This document shows, one piece after another, positions 12,105 to 24,210 of a DNA stretch of 64,000 nt. Position 1 is the first letter of the stretch. Every line of letters begins with the position of its first letter. Origin of the DNA: Thecaphora thlaspeos (taxonomy: Eukaryota > Basidiomycota > Ustilaginomycetes > Urocystidales > Glomosporiaceae). The stretch is from the NCBI GenBank assembly GCA_900291925.1, contig UWYS01000007.1, positions 744,001 to 808,000 on the forward strand, given 5' to 3'. Below the pieces are notes generated by a model. That model ran no database searches and was not told the origin of the DNA. It saw only the letters and a list, made by a program, of their open reading frames with translations. The translations under genes were made by a program, and so were the position numbers.

Positions 12105-13311
12105 GGCTCGTCGATTGCAAAGAACGTGACGCACGTCTGTCGTCGAAGCCATCCGAACCTTTCCTCAAGATTGTGCTGAGGCGGGATGCGCTGACCTCGA
12201 GACCTTCCCCGGGTCGATCTTGCCCACGATGCCAGGCCAACGCACCGCCTCCGCCGCGTGAGTCCGTCAGAGTCTCTTTCAGCCAAGTTCCGCATGTGTG
12301 CGGTGGAAGAGAAGAGAGCTGACATTAAGTTCGTCTTCGTCTGTCTCGATGGCCTCGCAGAGCCGGCGACAGTTCCAGCTCCCGCCACCGCCAAGGAGAA
12401 AGGCAAAAAGTGAGGCCGGCTCTCGCTGCGCCCATTTTTGCACGCTCACTGTACACTGTCGAACACGCGGTTGCAGGGGGATGGAGGAGGCCCGTATTCG
12501 ATCCCCCTCTTCACGTAGAGGTACGAGTAGCTGATACCAGCGGGAAAGAAATAGGCAGCAGTCTGGCTCACCGACGAAGTGGGAGGCCAATAGTATCTGC
12601 TCGCGGAAAGGCAAGGTGTTGCGCAAGCACACTTGGAGGGTCTGAGTCGGAGCAGCACACGAGGTCATATGGCACCGGAGAACTCACGCTTGCCGAGGCG
12701 CCATCGGACCCGCATTCTCTCCAAAGTCGGCAAAATGTCCGCAAGCACAACAGCACGGCTGGACCGGACCGGGCTGATTGTTGGCTCTGCTGGTCAGCTC
12801 GAAAACTTGGACAGCTCGATGGTCCCTTCAAATATAGTATTCGGTTCCGTTTTGGGGAGCAACCCCGCACTTTGCTGTTCCTTGATCAGCTGGCGCCGCT
12901 CCACCTGAGGGCGGCGGCCTGACTGAGCGGGAATTAAATCATGAATTTCAAGTCAGGCGAGCCAGATTGCATCCCCTCCGCGGGTCTTCCCCCATGGCAG
13001 CCGGCTCCGGCAGCTGAAGCCACGGCCTTGCCTACAGGAGCTCCTACTCCGGCCTCGCTTCAAGGCACGGCGCAGGCGAAGACTGTGACCAGATCAGGCC
13101 TGCGTCGGTCAGTGCGACGCCCTGCCTCGACGAGCGCTCGCAGCCCGCCGCTCCTCCCTTGGCACCTAACTATATATGGCCGGCCCCCCTCCGCGCGTCC
13201 TCCGTTTCCTTTTCCCCTCATCCCCCTCATCCGTTTCTACCCCCCATTCCTGTCCTCCCTAACTACAAGCCTATCCGCCCCTGTCCCCTAGCCCAAGAGC
13301 ACCTCGCCACC
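12105..13311. other. Intergenic region between MTHFR and GAD, no gene seen
   Basis: About 1.2 kb. Short overlapping frames exist on both strands (for example around 12280-12670) but none shows a known motif or a plausible exon chain. The last 150 bases form the GAD promoter. Confidence 0.45.
13171..13178 (+). promoter_or_regulatory. TATA box of the GAD gene
   Basis: The sequence tatatatg lies 134-141 nt before the GAD start codon in an otherwise GC- and C-rich promoter; a long pyrimidine tract (13190-13300) typical of highly expressed fungal genes follows. Confidence 0.6.
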
Positions 13312-15524
13312 ATGGCCCTCTCCAAGCACATCGACCCCGACGACCTTATCGAGCGCGCCGCCGACCATCCCTACGTCAGCCTCGTCCAGCGCCCTGGCGG
13401 CAGCCACTCCAGGAAGTACTACAGCGGCGCCCATGCCGGCAGGTACAACACCGAGCCCATCCCCAAGTACTCGATGCCCCCGCGTGGCACCTCGGCTCAG
13501 GCCACTTATGAGGTGCGTCGCCCCGTCTGGCCTCTTCAACCACCTGGCACCGCGCTACCCCTATCCCCCACCGCTCACCCCCTCGTCTCTTGACCCCTCC
13601 CAGCTACTCAAGTCGGAGCTCGTCCTCGACGGCAAGCCCACCCTCAACCTCGCCTCCTTTGTTCACACCTGGATGCCCAAAGAGGCTCACGAACTCATGT
13701 CGCAAACTCTCAACATCAACCTGTGCGACCAGGACGAATACCCCTCCACCATGTCCATCCATGCTCGCTGCGTCTCGATGCTTGCCGGTCTGTGGAAGGC
13801 ACCCAAAGAATACGACGACTCCGGAAAACGGAAAGCGGCTATGGGCGTCGCAACCATTGGCTCGTCGGAAGCCATCATGCTGGCCCTTTTAGCTGCCAAA
13901 AAGCGATGGCAGAAGCGTATGAAGGATTCAGGCAAGTCTTTCAAGGAGCCGGGCCCCAACGTCATCATGGGCTCCAACGCTCAGGTCGCTATTGAGAAGT
14001 TTGCCGCGTACTTTGACGTCGAGGCGAGGCTGGTACCCGTCAGGTGAGTGCTGCGTTGCCTCTAGCTCCAGTAGCCTGCGCTGTCCATGCAAGTCGCGAG
14101 CTCCCTGGAATTCCCATCCAACCGTCTCGCTCACTTTCTCCGAAACTGTTGGCCGGCGACGTGCACAGTGGGGAGTCGCGCTACTGCCTCGACATCAACA
14201 AGGCTGTCGACATGGTCGATGATAATACCATTGCCGTCGTCGTCATCCTTGGTTCCACCTACACCGGCCACTACGAGGACGTCGAGGGAATGTCGAAGCT
14301 GCTCGATGAGTACGAAAAGAAGACTGGCCTCGACATTCCCATCCACGTCGACGGTGCCTCGGGCGCCATGGTGGCCCCCTTCGCCACCCCCGACCTCAAG
14401 TGGAGCTTCGAGCTTCCTAGAGTCAAGAGCATCAACACCAGTGGACACAAGTTCGGCATGGTTTATCCTGGTGAGTCTGCCTCCAATTGCTCGGCGCCCG
14501 AGAGCTCGCCCCTCCGCAATTTGCTATCCTCGTGCATCTGTCTGTCTGTCCGGTCGAGTGCTCACCATTCTCACCTTTCTCTGGCACGTCGCCACCTCGC
14601 AACAACGTCACATCGCTTCTACAGGTCTCGGCTGGCTCCTCTTCCGATCCGAGGATATGGTCCCAAAGGAGCTCGTTTTCGAGCTTCATTACCTGGGCTC
14701 GGTCGAGTACAGCTTCGGTCTCAACTTTTCCAGACCTGCCCATCCTGGTGAGCATTGCCTCATTTTTTCCGACGCCCCAAGTCTTTTTTATTTTTATTTT
14801 TATTTTTTATTTATATTTAGCTGCACGTCGGGCTGACGATGCGTCCGCCTCATCCAAACACCGCTCCCGGCCCGCAACAGTCATTGGACAGATGTTCAAC
14901 TTTATCAACCTCGGCTTCGAGGGCTTCCGACAAGTGATGCAGGGCGACCTGCAGAACGCCCGCCTGCTTGCGCGAGCCCTCGACATGTCGGGCATGTACG
15001 AGGTGCTGAGCGACATCCACCACCCCATCAAGAGCGGCTCTAAGGCCGATGACTCGACGGCCGAGCACTACACGCCCGGCCTGCCCGTCGTCTCGTTCCG
15101 ATGGAGCAAGTCGTTCCGCGAGCGCAACCCGCACCTCGAACAGAGGTGGATGCAGACGCTCCTCCGCGCCAAGGGTTGGATCGTCCCCAACTACGGCCTG
15201 TCGCCCGACCTGGAGAAGATCGACATTCTTCGCGTCGTCGTGCGCGAGAACCTCAGCGAGACGATGATCGAACAGCTGCTCGTCGACATCCTCTCGATCA
15301 CCGAAGGTCTCGAGAAGGACCATAGCCTCGCCAAGCTCGCCAGCCACTCTGGCGATGACATGGGCGTATCCAAGCAGGAGATGGAGAAGCTCGAGCCTAT
15401 CGAGCACCACCACCAGGAGAAGCACAAGAGCGCCGGTCACGCCAATGCCGCCCATGACAAGCACCACTCGACGCTCGAAAAGGGAAGCGGTGTCAAGGCC
15501 AAGGGCTACGCCAAGCAGTGTTAA
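13312..15524 (+). CDS. GAD1: Glutamate decarboxylase (PLP-dependent)
   Basis: Five exons (13312-13512, 13604-14043, 14169-14470, 14625-14747, 14881-15524) give 569 residues. It converts glutamate to GABA. Diagnostic segments are NLASFVHTWMPKEAHELM, NINLCDQDEYP, ATIGSSEAIMLALLA, VILGSTYTGHYEDVE, PIHVDGASGAMVAPF (Asp that contacts the PLP ring nitrogen) and SINTSGHKFGMVYPG (Schiff-base Lys). The fifth exon carries the family C-terminal region (NFINLGFEGFRQVMQ, GLPVVSFRWSK) and a His/Lys-rich tail. Intron 4 (14748-14880) has a run of T(4-6)A repeats at 14784-14820. All introns have GTGAGT/GTGAGC/GTGCGT donors and CAG acceptors and keep frame. Confidence 0.96.
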
Positions 15525-15930
15525 AAGGTAGACCCGTCCGAGCGGCTCTACGACTCAAAAGGCACCGGATCCTGCCTCTCTCGGCGTTACGTCGACGACA
15601 GGAACGGATGCGGCGCAAACGCTGAACGGCGATACGGTATCAGATTTCTTTGATTCGAACGGAAGTCCTCAACAGCGGCAGCAGCAGCGGGTATCTTGCA
15701 GTGTGTGAGCGGAACGGGGCCGGAATGCCGCAGAAAGCGACGGGATGGAGCAACAGCATCAATGACAGAAGTACAGTGGTAGGAAATCAGAATCGAGAAA
15801 ACGTGACAGTAAGAAAATGAGTGCGAGTGGCACGAGAAACGAGGAAGGTGCAGGCGACGCTGAGGCGCGCCGACGGGAGACGCTGACCGCATGCTTGGGT
15901 GATGATAAGGTCCTGCACCTGGCCGCCTGT
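15525..15930. other. Convergent 3' region GAD / Msb1-like gene
   Basis: About 400 bases between two convergent stop codons; no gene is seen. Confidence 0.4.
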
Positions 15931-18549
15931 CTAGACCCATTGTCCGGGCATCTTGGGGGTTGGCGGCGCCTCTTCGACCTTTGCCTTTTCGTCTGCGGCC
16001 AGGCGGCTGGCCTCCTCGTTGCGCTTGGCGCGGTGCTTGGTGGAAAGCTTGCTCATGCCCCTCTGGAGGTGAACTTTGACGCTTCGGGTGCTAGGCGCAA
16101 AGATGCTTTGACTGTCGGACATGCTGCCGTCGTCGCCGAAGCGGGCCCCACCTCTGCTTCGGCCTTTGGCGCCATCGCTGACGGGCATGGGTGGACGAGG
16201 CGGTAGGACCGTCTCGACGATCAGGAGCCATGCGGGTCGTCGCCGTGCGTCTTCCAAGGCGTCGCCATCGCCGAAAAGGTCTGCTTTGGCTGCCACCTTG
16301 TCTTCCAGCTGAACCAGCACAAAGAGCGGGAGCGTAGAGCAGAGGGAGTTGTCGAGCAGCGTGTCCTGCCAGAGCGTGGTCAAGGACGTGTCCGTCATGG
16401 CCTTCGAGATGGACGTGGCGACAAAAGCCGGCAAGGGTGCAGGTCTTGCCGGGGCGGAGGGTCAAGGGACGATGAGAAGGCGGGCAGCTCGCCTCTGTTC
16501 GAACGGCGACGGCCTAGCGAGCCTGCTCCTGACCCGTAATTCAACTTGCGACCCACCGACCTGCGCGAAGGCATCATTTGCAAATTGAAGGAGCTGACGG
16601 GTTTCAGATCGTACTCGTTCAGCTTCAGCTCGCCGGCCGTGCTGTCGGGTCCAAAGTCGAAGTCGCCTTTCGAGTATGACCGCCAGTCGACTGACGGACG
16701 CTTCTGCTTGATGACGCCGCCACTGGTCGTTGAAGATTGGTCCGCTGTGCTGTGCGAAACGGACGTCTCTCGGACAACAGGGCCAGCGCCTGCAGAGGAA
16801 GTGACCCGCGGCGGGGGAAGAGGGACACGTTGCGAGCTCACCACGCTCGGAACAGCGTCCTCCCGAAGCGTGGCGAGAGGCACGTACCTGTGCAGGTCGC
16901 TGTAGGATTTGGAAAGCCTGCGGTAAGACGATGAGGAGATCGATCCGACGTCGCTCCCGTCTTGCGAGGCGATGGTGGTCGATGAGCTGGATTCCTGCCC
17001 TTTCTCCGCGTCTTCTCTCAGCTTCCTTCCAACGTCGGTCTCTTCGTCTACCACGTGCAGGATGCGGCCGTGCTCCGGGATCAGGAGCTCGCGTCCTTTC
17101 TCGTTTTGCGAAGCGTCTGACGCCACCTGCCCGATAAGCGCCGCCCAGGTCTCGCTGCGACCGCCCAGAAGATTCTCCGACGCTGAGGCATCGAGAGCGG
17201 AGGCAAGCGTAGCGGACGGCAAACGGGGCTTCGCCGGCGATACAACGAGGTTCTCGGATCGGAGATCGACTCTGAGGGTATGCTTCTGCCGGCGTGCAAA
17301 CGCGGGGGAGAAGGTGGGGGATCTGAGAGGGTCCCCTCAGGACCGGATAGTCCTCAACCAGCTCCATGAGACGGAGGGGCGTCGAGAAAGTGACGAGCGC
17401 CTGAGATCGGATATGGGCAAGGAGGAGGTGCTCTGCGATCGAAGTCGACTTCTGCCAGGCCGCTTGAAACTCGGCAAAGGTTGGATGAGGGTGGGCGTGG
17501 CCGATTCTGCCAAAGATCCAGAAGCCCAGGACGCTGGCAATCTCGGAGGCCGGCATGTGGTTGGCGTAGTGGTGTGCGGCGACGGTGGCCATCAGCTCGA
17601 ACGTCTCTGACAGCAGCTCGGCCGTCTCCTGCGGCAGCTTCGGATGCAAGAGGTCTGCGATGGCTCTCGGAGGGAAGCCAGCGCCCCTTCTCGGCTGCGA
17701 CAAACGCATCATACCAGCCGTAGGAGTCGGACGAGTTGAAGTCGGCGGCGCGTAGTCGCGTGTGACGCAAGCCCCATTTGAGCAGGCCGAAGACGTCGTG
17801 GGCATGAGCATATCGCAGCTCCTTGTCGAGTTCCTGGAGCGCGGCTCGGGACTTATCTGGTGCCTCGTCAGGACGCTGCGAGAGCCGCTCTAGCGCATTC
17901 TCCGGGAGCACCGCGAACACGCTCGCGTAGGCCAAGGGATTCAAGTGGACGAGGAAGAGCTGGGCTAAGTGGGTGGTCAATGCGGTCCTGAGACTGGGCG
18001 ACACGAAAGGAACGGAAGAGACCAGTGGTTTCGAGACCGCGCTGCCGAATTTGATGCGAGCAGAGCCTTATAAGATCGCGTGCCTGTGCTACGTCTAGCC
18101 TGGCGTTGGCCATAGCCTCGAGTGCCTTGAATTGTTGCCGAGGCTTCGGCAGTTCTCTGGCCGGGGAAAAGGAAGCGCTGGCCTGCGCCGCGATGCGGGC
18201 TGCGGCCGAAGGAGGCTGCGTGGCGATGCCCTTTGCCGGGCTGTAGAGGGTCATGGACGGTGCAGCGCTGGTCGAAGTCGAGCTCGAGAGAGGGCGGAAG
18301 CGGAGACTCTGCAGGCGCTCTGTGGGACTGACTGTGGGGGCCACGTAGGAGAACTCGAACAGCAATTGCCCATAGGTTCAGAGTTGGACAACCGTAGCAG
18401 CTTCCCGAACGCCTGATGCTTGACGAAGAGAGGGATAGGGACATGCCGGGACTCACTCTACCCAGGCGGATCCTGTCTCGAAAGGAATCGCCCCTCTTCC
18501 TGCTCAGGTCTGCTTGGGAAACGCTCGCCTGGCTATTGCTGTTGTGCAT
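15931..18549 (-). CDS. Msb1/Mug8-domain (DUF1708) protein, exon structure only partly resolved
   Basis: Coding blocks can be followed on the minus strand from MHNSNSQASVSQADLSRKRG (ATG about 18549) to a stop at 15931. The core holds QARDLIRLCSHQIRQRGLET, LFLVHLNPLAYASVFAVLPE, ELRYAHAHDVFGLLKWGLRH and ETFELMATVAAHHYANHMPA followed by VLGFWIFGRIG and HLLLAHIRSQALVTF. This order (RGLET, LLKWGL, a FDLM-like helix, LGFWxFG) is that of the fungal Msb1/Mug8 domain, linked to Cdc42/Rho polarity signalling. The C-terminal half is Ser-rich and ends in a Lys-rich segment. Frame changes near 18370, 17980, 17330 and 16440 need introns or indels. A 40-nt intron (GTGTCG...TTAG near 18001-17962) would fix one; the others have weak donors. 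Boundaries are approximate. Confidence 0.65.
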
Positions 18550-20055
18550 GCTGGAGGGACAGCGAGTCTGCGATAGGCGCGGTCTGCAGGGTTGAGCGAG
18601 GGGCGCTCAAGCCCAGGCGTCGTGTGGAGATGCGTTGACTACCTGGGCTGCTGCCTGGTTGGCTGTAGAAGGTGTCGCCCCTCTTGAATCTGAAGCGGAA
18701 GATGGCGATTCCGTATGTAGTGGCCATGGCTGGCTCGTTGCTCCATATGATGGCGGCCATCGCTGGGGAGAGGAAAAGGAGGCTGGCGTGACGGAAGCTC
18801 TGTGGACGCAGATTCTTGGTGGACTGGGCGGATGCGAGAGGACAGCCGGGCCCTTTGGGCCCTTTAGGCCCAAAGGGCGGAGCAGGCGGAGCGGGCGGAA
18901 CGATACCGTCGGCGCGCGGAGCAGCGAGGGGGAGGGGGGACGAGGTCCGTCTTCGGACGGCGGATGCCACAGTGTCTGTGGTGGTGGCGAGGGCTTGCAG
19001 CACGCAAGGTGCGATGATGGCAAGCAGAAGGAAGGAAGCCCTCCAGATCTCGTAGCGTGATGGTGGCGAGCAAGAAGGGAGGGAGCGCTCCAGACCTCGA
19101 ACGCGCTCTGGCAATGCGCGCTGTGGCGGCGCCACACAGGGGCTGACTTGGAGGCCTCGAGCCACCAACACGCCATTCCTGCCCCGCCACAACAGCGCGC
19201 TGCGCTCCTAGCGAAAGGTAGAGTACGTTGTAGTGGCGTCGGACGTCGCGAAAGAGGCCGGGCGGTGCCTCAGTGTGCCTTTTGGCCTGCCGACGTACTG
19301 TACTCTCGTTAAGACGCCTCTGATCGACTACCTCTCTCTTACATACTCTCTGGCCGTTCTCTCCGCAATAGAGGGATAACGAACTACAGAACTTGCTACG
19401 GGCAGGTTGCCTGCCTAGCCGTCCCGTCGAGCCGCGCCGCGCCGCGCCGCGCCGCGCGAGCGTCGGAAGGGCCGAAGGGGCCGGAGGGGCCGGAGGGGCC
19501 GGAGTGGCCGAGCGCAAGCGAGAGCTAAACCGTAACGTAACGCTCAAAGCGGATGCGCCGGCGCCGGCCGGGTGCCGTGGCCTGCAAGCGCTTGAGCCCC
19601 GCAACGCCCTCTGGCGCTTAGCCGAGCTGTTGGCCATGCAGCAAGGTCGTTCCACCAAAGAAGCAAGGCCAAGCAGCCGAGCAGACGGGTGTGCCGTAGA
19701 TAGGCGGCGGCGGCGGCGGCGGCAGATGTTCAGGTCATTGTTCCTCTCGGCCGACAGACGGTAACCGCAGAGGTCGTCGTCGAGGCCAGCTGGCAGTCCT
19801 CCTCTCACGCGCTTGCTCCCATTCGTCCTCGTCGCCTTACCCTTCTCTCTCGCCCTCCCACCTTCCTCTCTGCATGTCTTGACCAACGCCCCCATTCTGC
19901 CATAGACAAGTACATCTTACTTCTGGCAGCTCCCCGTCGCATCCCGTCGCCAGGTCTACCAGGTTGCGCGCCGCTCGCTCAGTTCGGCACCGTGGAGGCT
20001 CAGCTCGGCCGCTACCCGCAACCCCGCCCCGCCCCGCCCCGCCCGCCACCTCAAG
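18550..20055. other. Divergent intergenic region, no recognised gene
   Basis: About 1.5 kb between the Msb1-like start (minus) and the MSC2 start (plus). Long frames cross it on both strands, one (minus, about 18533-19192) with a hydrophobic segment, but none has homology I recognise or supporting splice sites. GC-rich micro-repeats occur at 19433-19458 (gccgc units), 19468-19504 (ggggccgga units) and 20026-20045 (ccccg units). Confidence 0.4.
18851..18877. repeat. Perfect 11-bp hairpin
   Basis: ccctttgggcc at 18851-18861 is followed by a 5-nt loop (cttta) and its exact reverse complement at 18867-18877. It lies upstream of the Msb1-like gene, outside recognised coding sequence. Confidence 0.7.
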
Positions 20056-23002
20056 ATGGCCGCCTACCATGCCCAGTCTCCCTCTCATCCCGACCCACGT
20101 ACCATGGGCAAGGTCAAGCTCGACCCGGCCGCCTACTCCCCAGCAACCTTCAGCTCCAGAATACCCACTGACCTCTTGCTCGCACTCTTGCTCGATAAGA
20201 CGCTCCTCGCCTCGTCGGCCCTCCTGGTAAAGGTCTGGTTATGGGATTCGCATTCCGAGTCAATACACGCTTCAGTCAGCAGTTCAGATGGCCTCCAGGA
20301 TTACGCAGATAGCCTCTACGACGCCGTCGGTCTGCACGCTCAGGCACATCACACCGGCGCCTGGGCAATCGCTTCCGCCGTCTTCATCATCGCCGCCCTC
20401 GGCCAAGCCCTCTGGTTCAGGGTGTGGGAGTGGAAAGCCGCCATACAGAGAGTCGACAAAAGGCGCCTCGCCACCCTCTCGGCCATCATGTTTGCCCAGC
20501 TCATCTTCTGGCTCCTGGCGGTAGGCCACCTCAGTGCGACAAAGTGAGTTGAGCCACGCACGCAGCCATCGCGCGTCAGAGAGTCGAGACGCCCCCGCTG
20601 ACCCAAGAGTCGATCGAATCGCCTGTCGGCAGCGTCATCATCTTCACACAGTACTGTGACATCTGGGCCGCCGATCTCGCCAAGTCGTTGCGCGGCAAGG
20701 TGAGTGACCCCCTCCAGCCCAGCCGTGCCGTCGACGCTCATCTCGTGAGCTGACCGCCTGTCTGCTTTTCGTCTCCCAAGAGCTACGGTGGCTACACGGT
20801 TCTGCTGGCCCTCGCCGTGTCCTTCCTGTCATCGGTGGCGGCTCAGAACGGAACGTCTTCACAGTCTGCGGCAACGTTTGGCGGCTACCACTTCGAAGAC
20901 GACGAGTCGCCTTCCTCGATGCGAAACGCAAGGCCTGCTGGCATGGCGTCACCATCTCGACTGAAAGCCGCCTTCGTCGCGGCAGAGGCAGAGGCCAGCG
21001 CAGCGTCCTCCTCTGTCATCGGCATCCTCCTCGGCCATCTCTTCCTCATCTTGTTTGCTCTCGTGACGATAGAGAAGGAGCGAGCTCTGCTGTCTGCCTC
21101 TAAAGACACCGGCGGAAGACGTAGGGCGGGCGTCGTGGCAACTGTGTTCGCTGCCACGGTGCTCCTGCCCGTCGGACTCCTCGGCCAACTCTTTGGCTTT
21201 GCCGCGCTGCCGAGTTCGGACACGCTGACCCTCAGCTTCTCGAGTTCCGACGTAGGGGCCTCGACCGGCCACCTTCCGGCCTACTTGGCATTGGCGCTCA
21301 GCTTCCTTGTCCTCGAGCCTTTGGTGTCGACCGCGCTTGAAGGCCATGTAGCCATCCGCACGAGGGTTGCGCATGGCTGGCCCATCGCCGTGCTGGCCTC
21401 TGCGATCGTTGGTTACATTGCGTTCGGCATCAAGGTGTCCTGGAGCCAAAGCGTGATCGCTATGGTGGTCGGTTGGGGCCTGCGGACCATACTCAACGCG
21501 TCGCCCCAATACCAGACCCGTTTCCGCACGGACGGCAACGGGCAGCCCGCGGCGCAAGCGTATGCCCACCAGCATTCCGCCTCGGATATGAGCTCGGTCC
21601 AAGAACTAGTCGTCTCCGCCAAGTCCGCCCTGCTGGCCACTCAGCACCACGTCAAGGTGATCCTGGCCAACCCAGACTCGCGGAAGATCTTCCAGTTCCT
21701 CTGCCTGAACCTGGCCTTCATGGGGGTCCAGCTCCTCTGGGGCGTCTGGACAAACAGTCTCGGCCTAATCAGCGACGCCATCCACATGTTCTTCGACTGC
21801 GCCGCCATCGGGATGGGCCTCTTTGCCAGCGTCATGGCGACGTGGAAGACCGATTCGATGTTTACCTACGGCTACGCCCGAGTCGAGACGTTGTCGGGCT
21901 TTGCCAACGGGATCTTTCTGATCTTAATTAGCATCTTCATCGTCTTTGAGGCCATACAGAGGATCATCGAACCTCCTGTCATGAACAACAACATACAATT
22001 ACTGATCGTCAGCGGCATGGGCCTCGGCGTCAACCTCTTCGGGATGTTTGCGATGGGCGGCCACCACCACCATGGCCATGGACACTCGCATGGCCACGAC
22101 CACCATCACCACGGCCACGGACACGATCACGGTCATGGACACTCGCACAACATGATGGGAGTTTATCTCCACGTCATGGCTGATACATTGGGATCCGTCG
22201 GCGTCATCATCAGCACGCTCCTGATCCAGAAGTTTGGCTGGACCGGCTTCGACCCGGTCGCATCACTCTTCATCGCGGCGCTCATCGTGGCGAGCGTCAT
22301 ACCTCTGGTCGTCGATGCCGGCAAGATTCTCTGTCTAGACATGGGAGAAGAGCGGGCACAGGCGGTGGTCGATGCGCTCAAAGAGGTGCGTCGTTGCTCT
22401 AAATTTTTTTAAAAAAAAAAGAGACCCGGCGCAGATGCCCAAGACTCGCGAGTATCGGCATGCTGACTTGACTCTACATCCTCCAACCCGCCTGCCCTCC
22501 GCAGCTAAAGAGCATCGAGGGCGTGGCGTCCCACTCTTCGCCTCGCTTTTGGCCCAAGGATGCCGAAACACTAGTCGGCACCATCGTGAGTCCTGCTTTC
22601 CAGCGGTTGTCGACCCTTGTGCCCTTTGTCACGAGCCGTTTCTGATTCCTCTGTGGCCGTGTCTTTCCTCGCATGCAAACTCAGAGGATCCAAGTCTTTC
22701 TTGCACCGAGCGGAAGTTCAACACCAGAGAAGAAGCACACGCATTCGCCGGACCAGCACGATGGCAGTCACAAGGTCCCATCGCCCGAGGCTGTGGCACG
22801 GCGGGTCTCGGACCTGCTCCGATCCCGCATCTCAGGACTCGAGTCTGTCAGCGTGCAGGTGGAAAGGTCTGCTGGCGGAGGTGTGGACGGATCGCCTTCG
22901 TCGGGCACGAAGAGCACTCCTTTCACGACCAATGGCAGCGCACGCTTCGCCGGCAGTCCCGGAGACGGAGGTATAGGGAGGAGCCCAGTGTCCGCGCTCT
23001 GA
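20056..23002 (+). CDS. MSC2: MSC2/ZnT5-type zinc transporter (cation diffusion facilitator)
   Basis: Five exons (20056-20543, 20633-20699, 20781-22385, 22505-22585, 22685-23002) give 852 residues. Msc2 pairs with Zrg17 to load zinc into the ER/early secretory pathway. The N-terminal half has multiple hydrophobic helices, as in ZnT5/Msc2; the CDF core follows with NSLGLISDAIHMFFDCAAI and HVMADTLGSVGVI, giving the paired H-x3-D zinc-binding sites of TM2 and TM5. Between TM4 and TM5 lies a His-rich loop with runs such as GGHHHHGHGHSHGHDHHHH. The C-terminal cytosolic part (IEGVASHSSPRFWPKD, RIQVFLAPSG) is interrupted by a Ser/Pro-rich insertion. Intron 3 contains T7 and A10 runs. All junctions keep frame. 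Confidence 0.93.
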
Positions 23003-23243
23003 ATAGAGGGTGTCTTCTTGATGCATCCACGAAATCAACAGTTTCTCGGTCTTGGTTGAAGCCGCCGGCATCAATCGACGGATGGAATGAGCAGATGCGG
23101 AGCCTTGATTTCCACCGTCAGGCGAGTGACCTCGGTACAGAGAAGGAGTCTGGACCGCGTGCCTTCTGTCGTAGAAACTTCTATGTTCGCTTCCTCTCCT
23201 AGCCAGACCCGATCCGAAAGCACCATCCTCGTTCGGCAACGGC

Positions 23244-23840
23244 TCAAGCGTGCACCACCTTTTGCACCTTCTGCACCAGCCACCTCTTTCCCTCCTTGCC
23301 CAGACTTTCGTTCAATGAGGCAGCCATTTTCGCGTCCTGTACCGCCCTCTCGCCTTCTTTCCCTTCGCCTAGACCCTCAACCGTAAACGCCTCATAGTCC
23401 CCTCCCACCTCTTCGTTGATCGTCTTGGTCCTTTGCTTCTTCATGTTGTCCAACCCAAGCTTGACGCGAGGTGGATTGAGTAAGCCCAACGAAGTCGAGA
23501 TCTTCTTTCCGCCGGGTAGAAGTGAGAGCTTGAGAGCTTTGACGCCGTCTCTGAGTGTGGGGAGTTGGGGTGTTTTGGAAGAGAGGGTGGGATCGTAGGT
23601 CCTGGAGGGTGAAGGGGCGAGACGGTGTGGTGTTCCCGCGCGCGACGAGAGGGGGGAGGCCCAGTTTGTAGGGGTGGCCGGAGCCAGGGTGTTGCGCGTG
23701 AGCTTGGGGACGATGGGCTCGAAGACGGACGGTTTGGAGCGGCGAGGGCGCGGGGCCCGCCTGACAGCCGGGGCGGTGGAAGAGGCAGACGAAGTGCTGT
23801 AGGCTCGAGCCGCTAGCCGGAATGAGGAGAGCCTCGACAT
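23244..23840 (-). CDS. Small protein with a predicted mitochondrial presequence, function unknown
   Basis: A single exon of 198 residues starting MSRLSSFRLAARAYSTSSAS, an Arg/Ser/Ala-rich amphipathic N-terminus with an RAYS|TSS-like processing site, suggesting import into mitochondria. The rest is basic: RRAPRPRRSKPSVFEPIVP, then a Pro/Ser/Thr-rich stretch, LRDGVKALKLSLLPGGKK, NPPRVKLGLDNMKKQRTKT and a C-terminal helix. The basic composition and size would fit a mitochondrial ribosomal or assembly protein, but I do not recognise a family. The frame extends upstream to 24194 with other ATGs; the chosen one gives the best presequence. Convergent with MSC2. Confidence 0.7.
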   Translation of the reverse strand: MSRLSSFRLAARAYSTSSASSTAPAVRRAPRPRRSKPSVFEPIVPKLTRNTLAPATPTNWASPLSSRAGTPHRLAPSPSRTYDPTLSSKTPQLPTLRDGVKALKLSLLPGGKKISTSLGLLNPPRVKLGLDNMKKQRTKTINEEVGGDYEAFTVEGLGEGKEGERAVQDAKMAASLNESLGKEGKRWLVQKVQKVVHA

Positions 23841-24210
23841 GTTTGTGGTGTTGCGTTTCCAGGTCGTGAGCGAGAGCTGGAGCTGATTCCAAGGTCGTAC
23901 TGCAGCTAGCGGTGCAAGGGATGATGGGTGAGGGAGAAGATAAGGGTTGAGAAGATCCCGGAGACCTGCTGGTCTCGCAACAACCCACTTTTTCGGACGC
24001 AATGTTTCTCGGATCCGAACGCCACGCCCATCGTCCCGCGGTTCAGTGGTCATCGCTTGACTGCGATCCGCTCGGCAGGATGTGGCGGATAGGAGCATCT
24101 GCCCAAAGGCCGCCATCACATTATCGTTCAACGGCGGTGGCAAGAGAAGGTGTGATAAAGCAAGAGGAATCCGGGATAAATAGTATATGTACACACGCGC
24201 AGCGGCAGTG

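Noticed and set aside
18864..19895. 343-codon minus-strand frame
   Set aside because: Low-complexity Arg/Ser-rich translation in a GC-rich promoter region, with no supporting motif or splice site.
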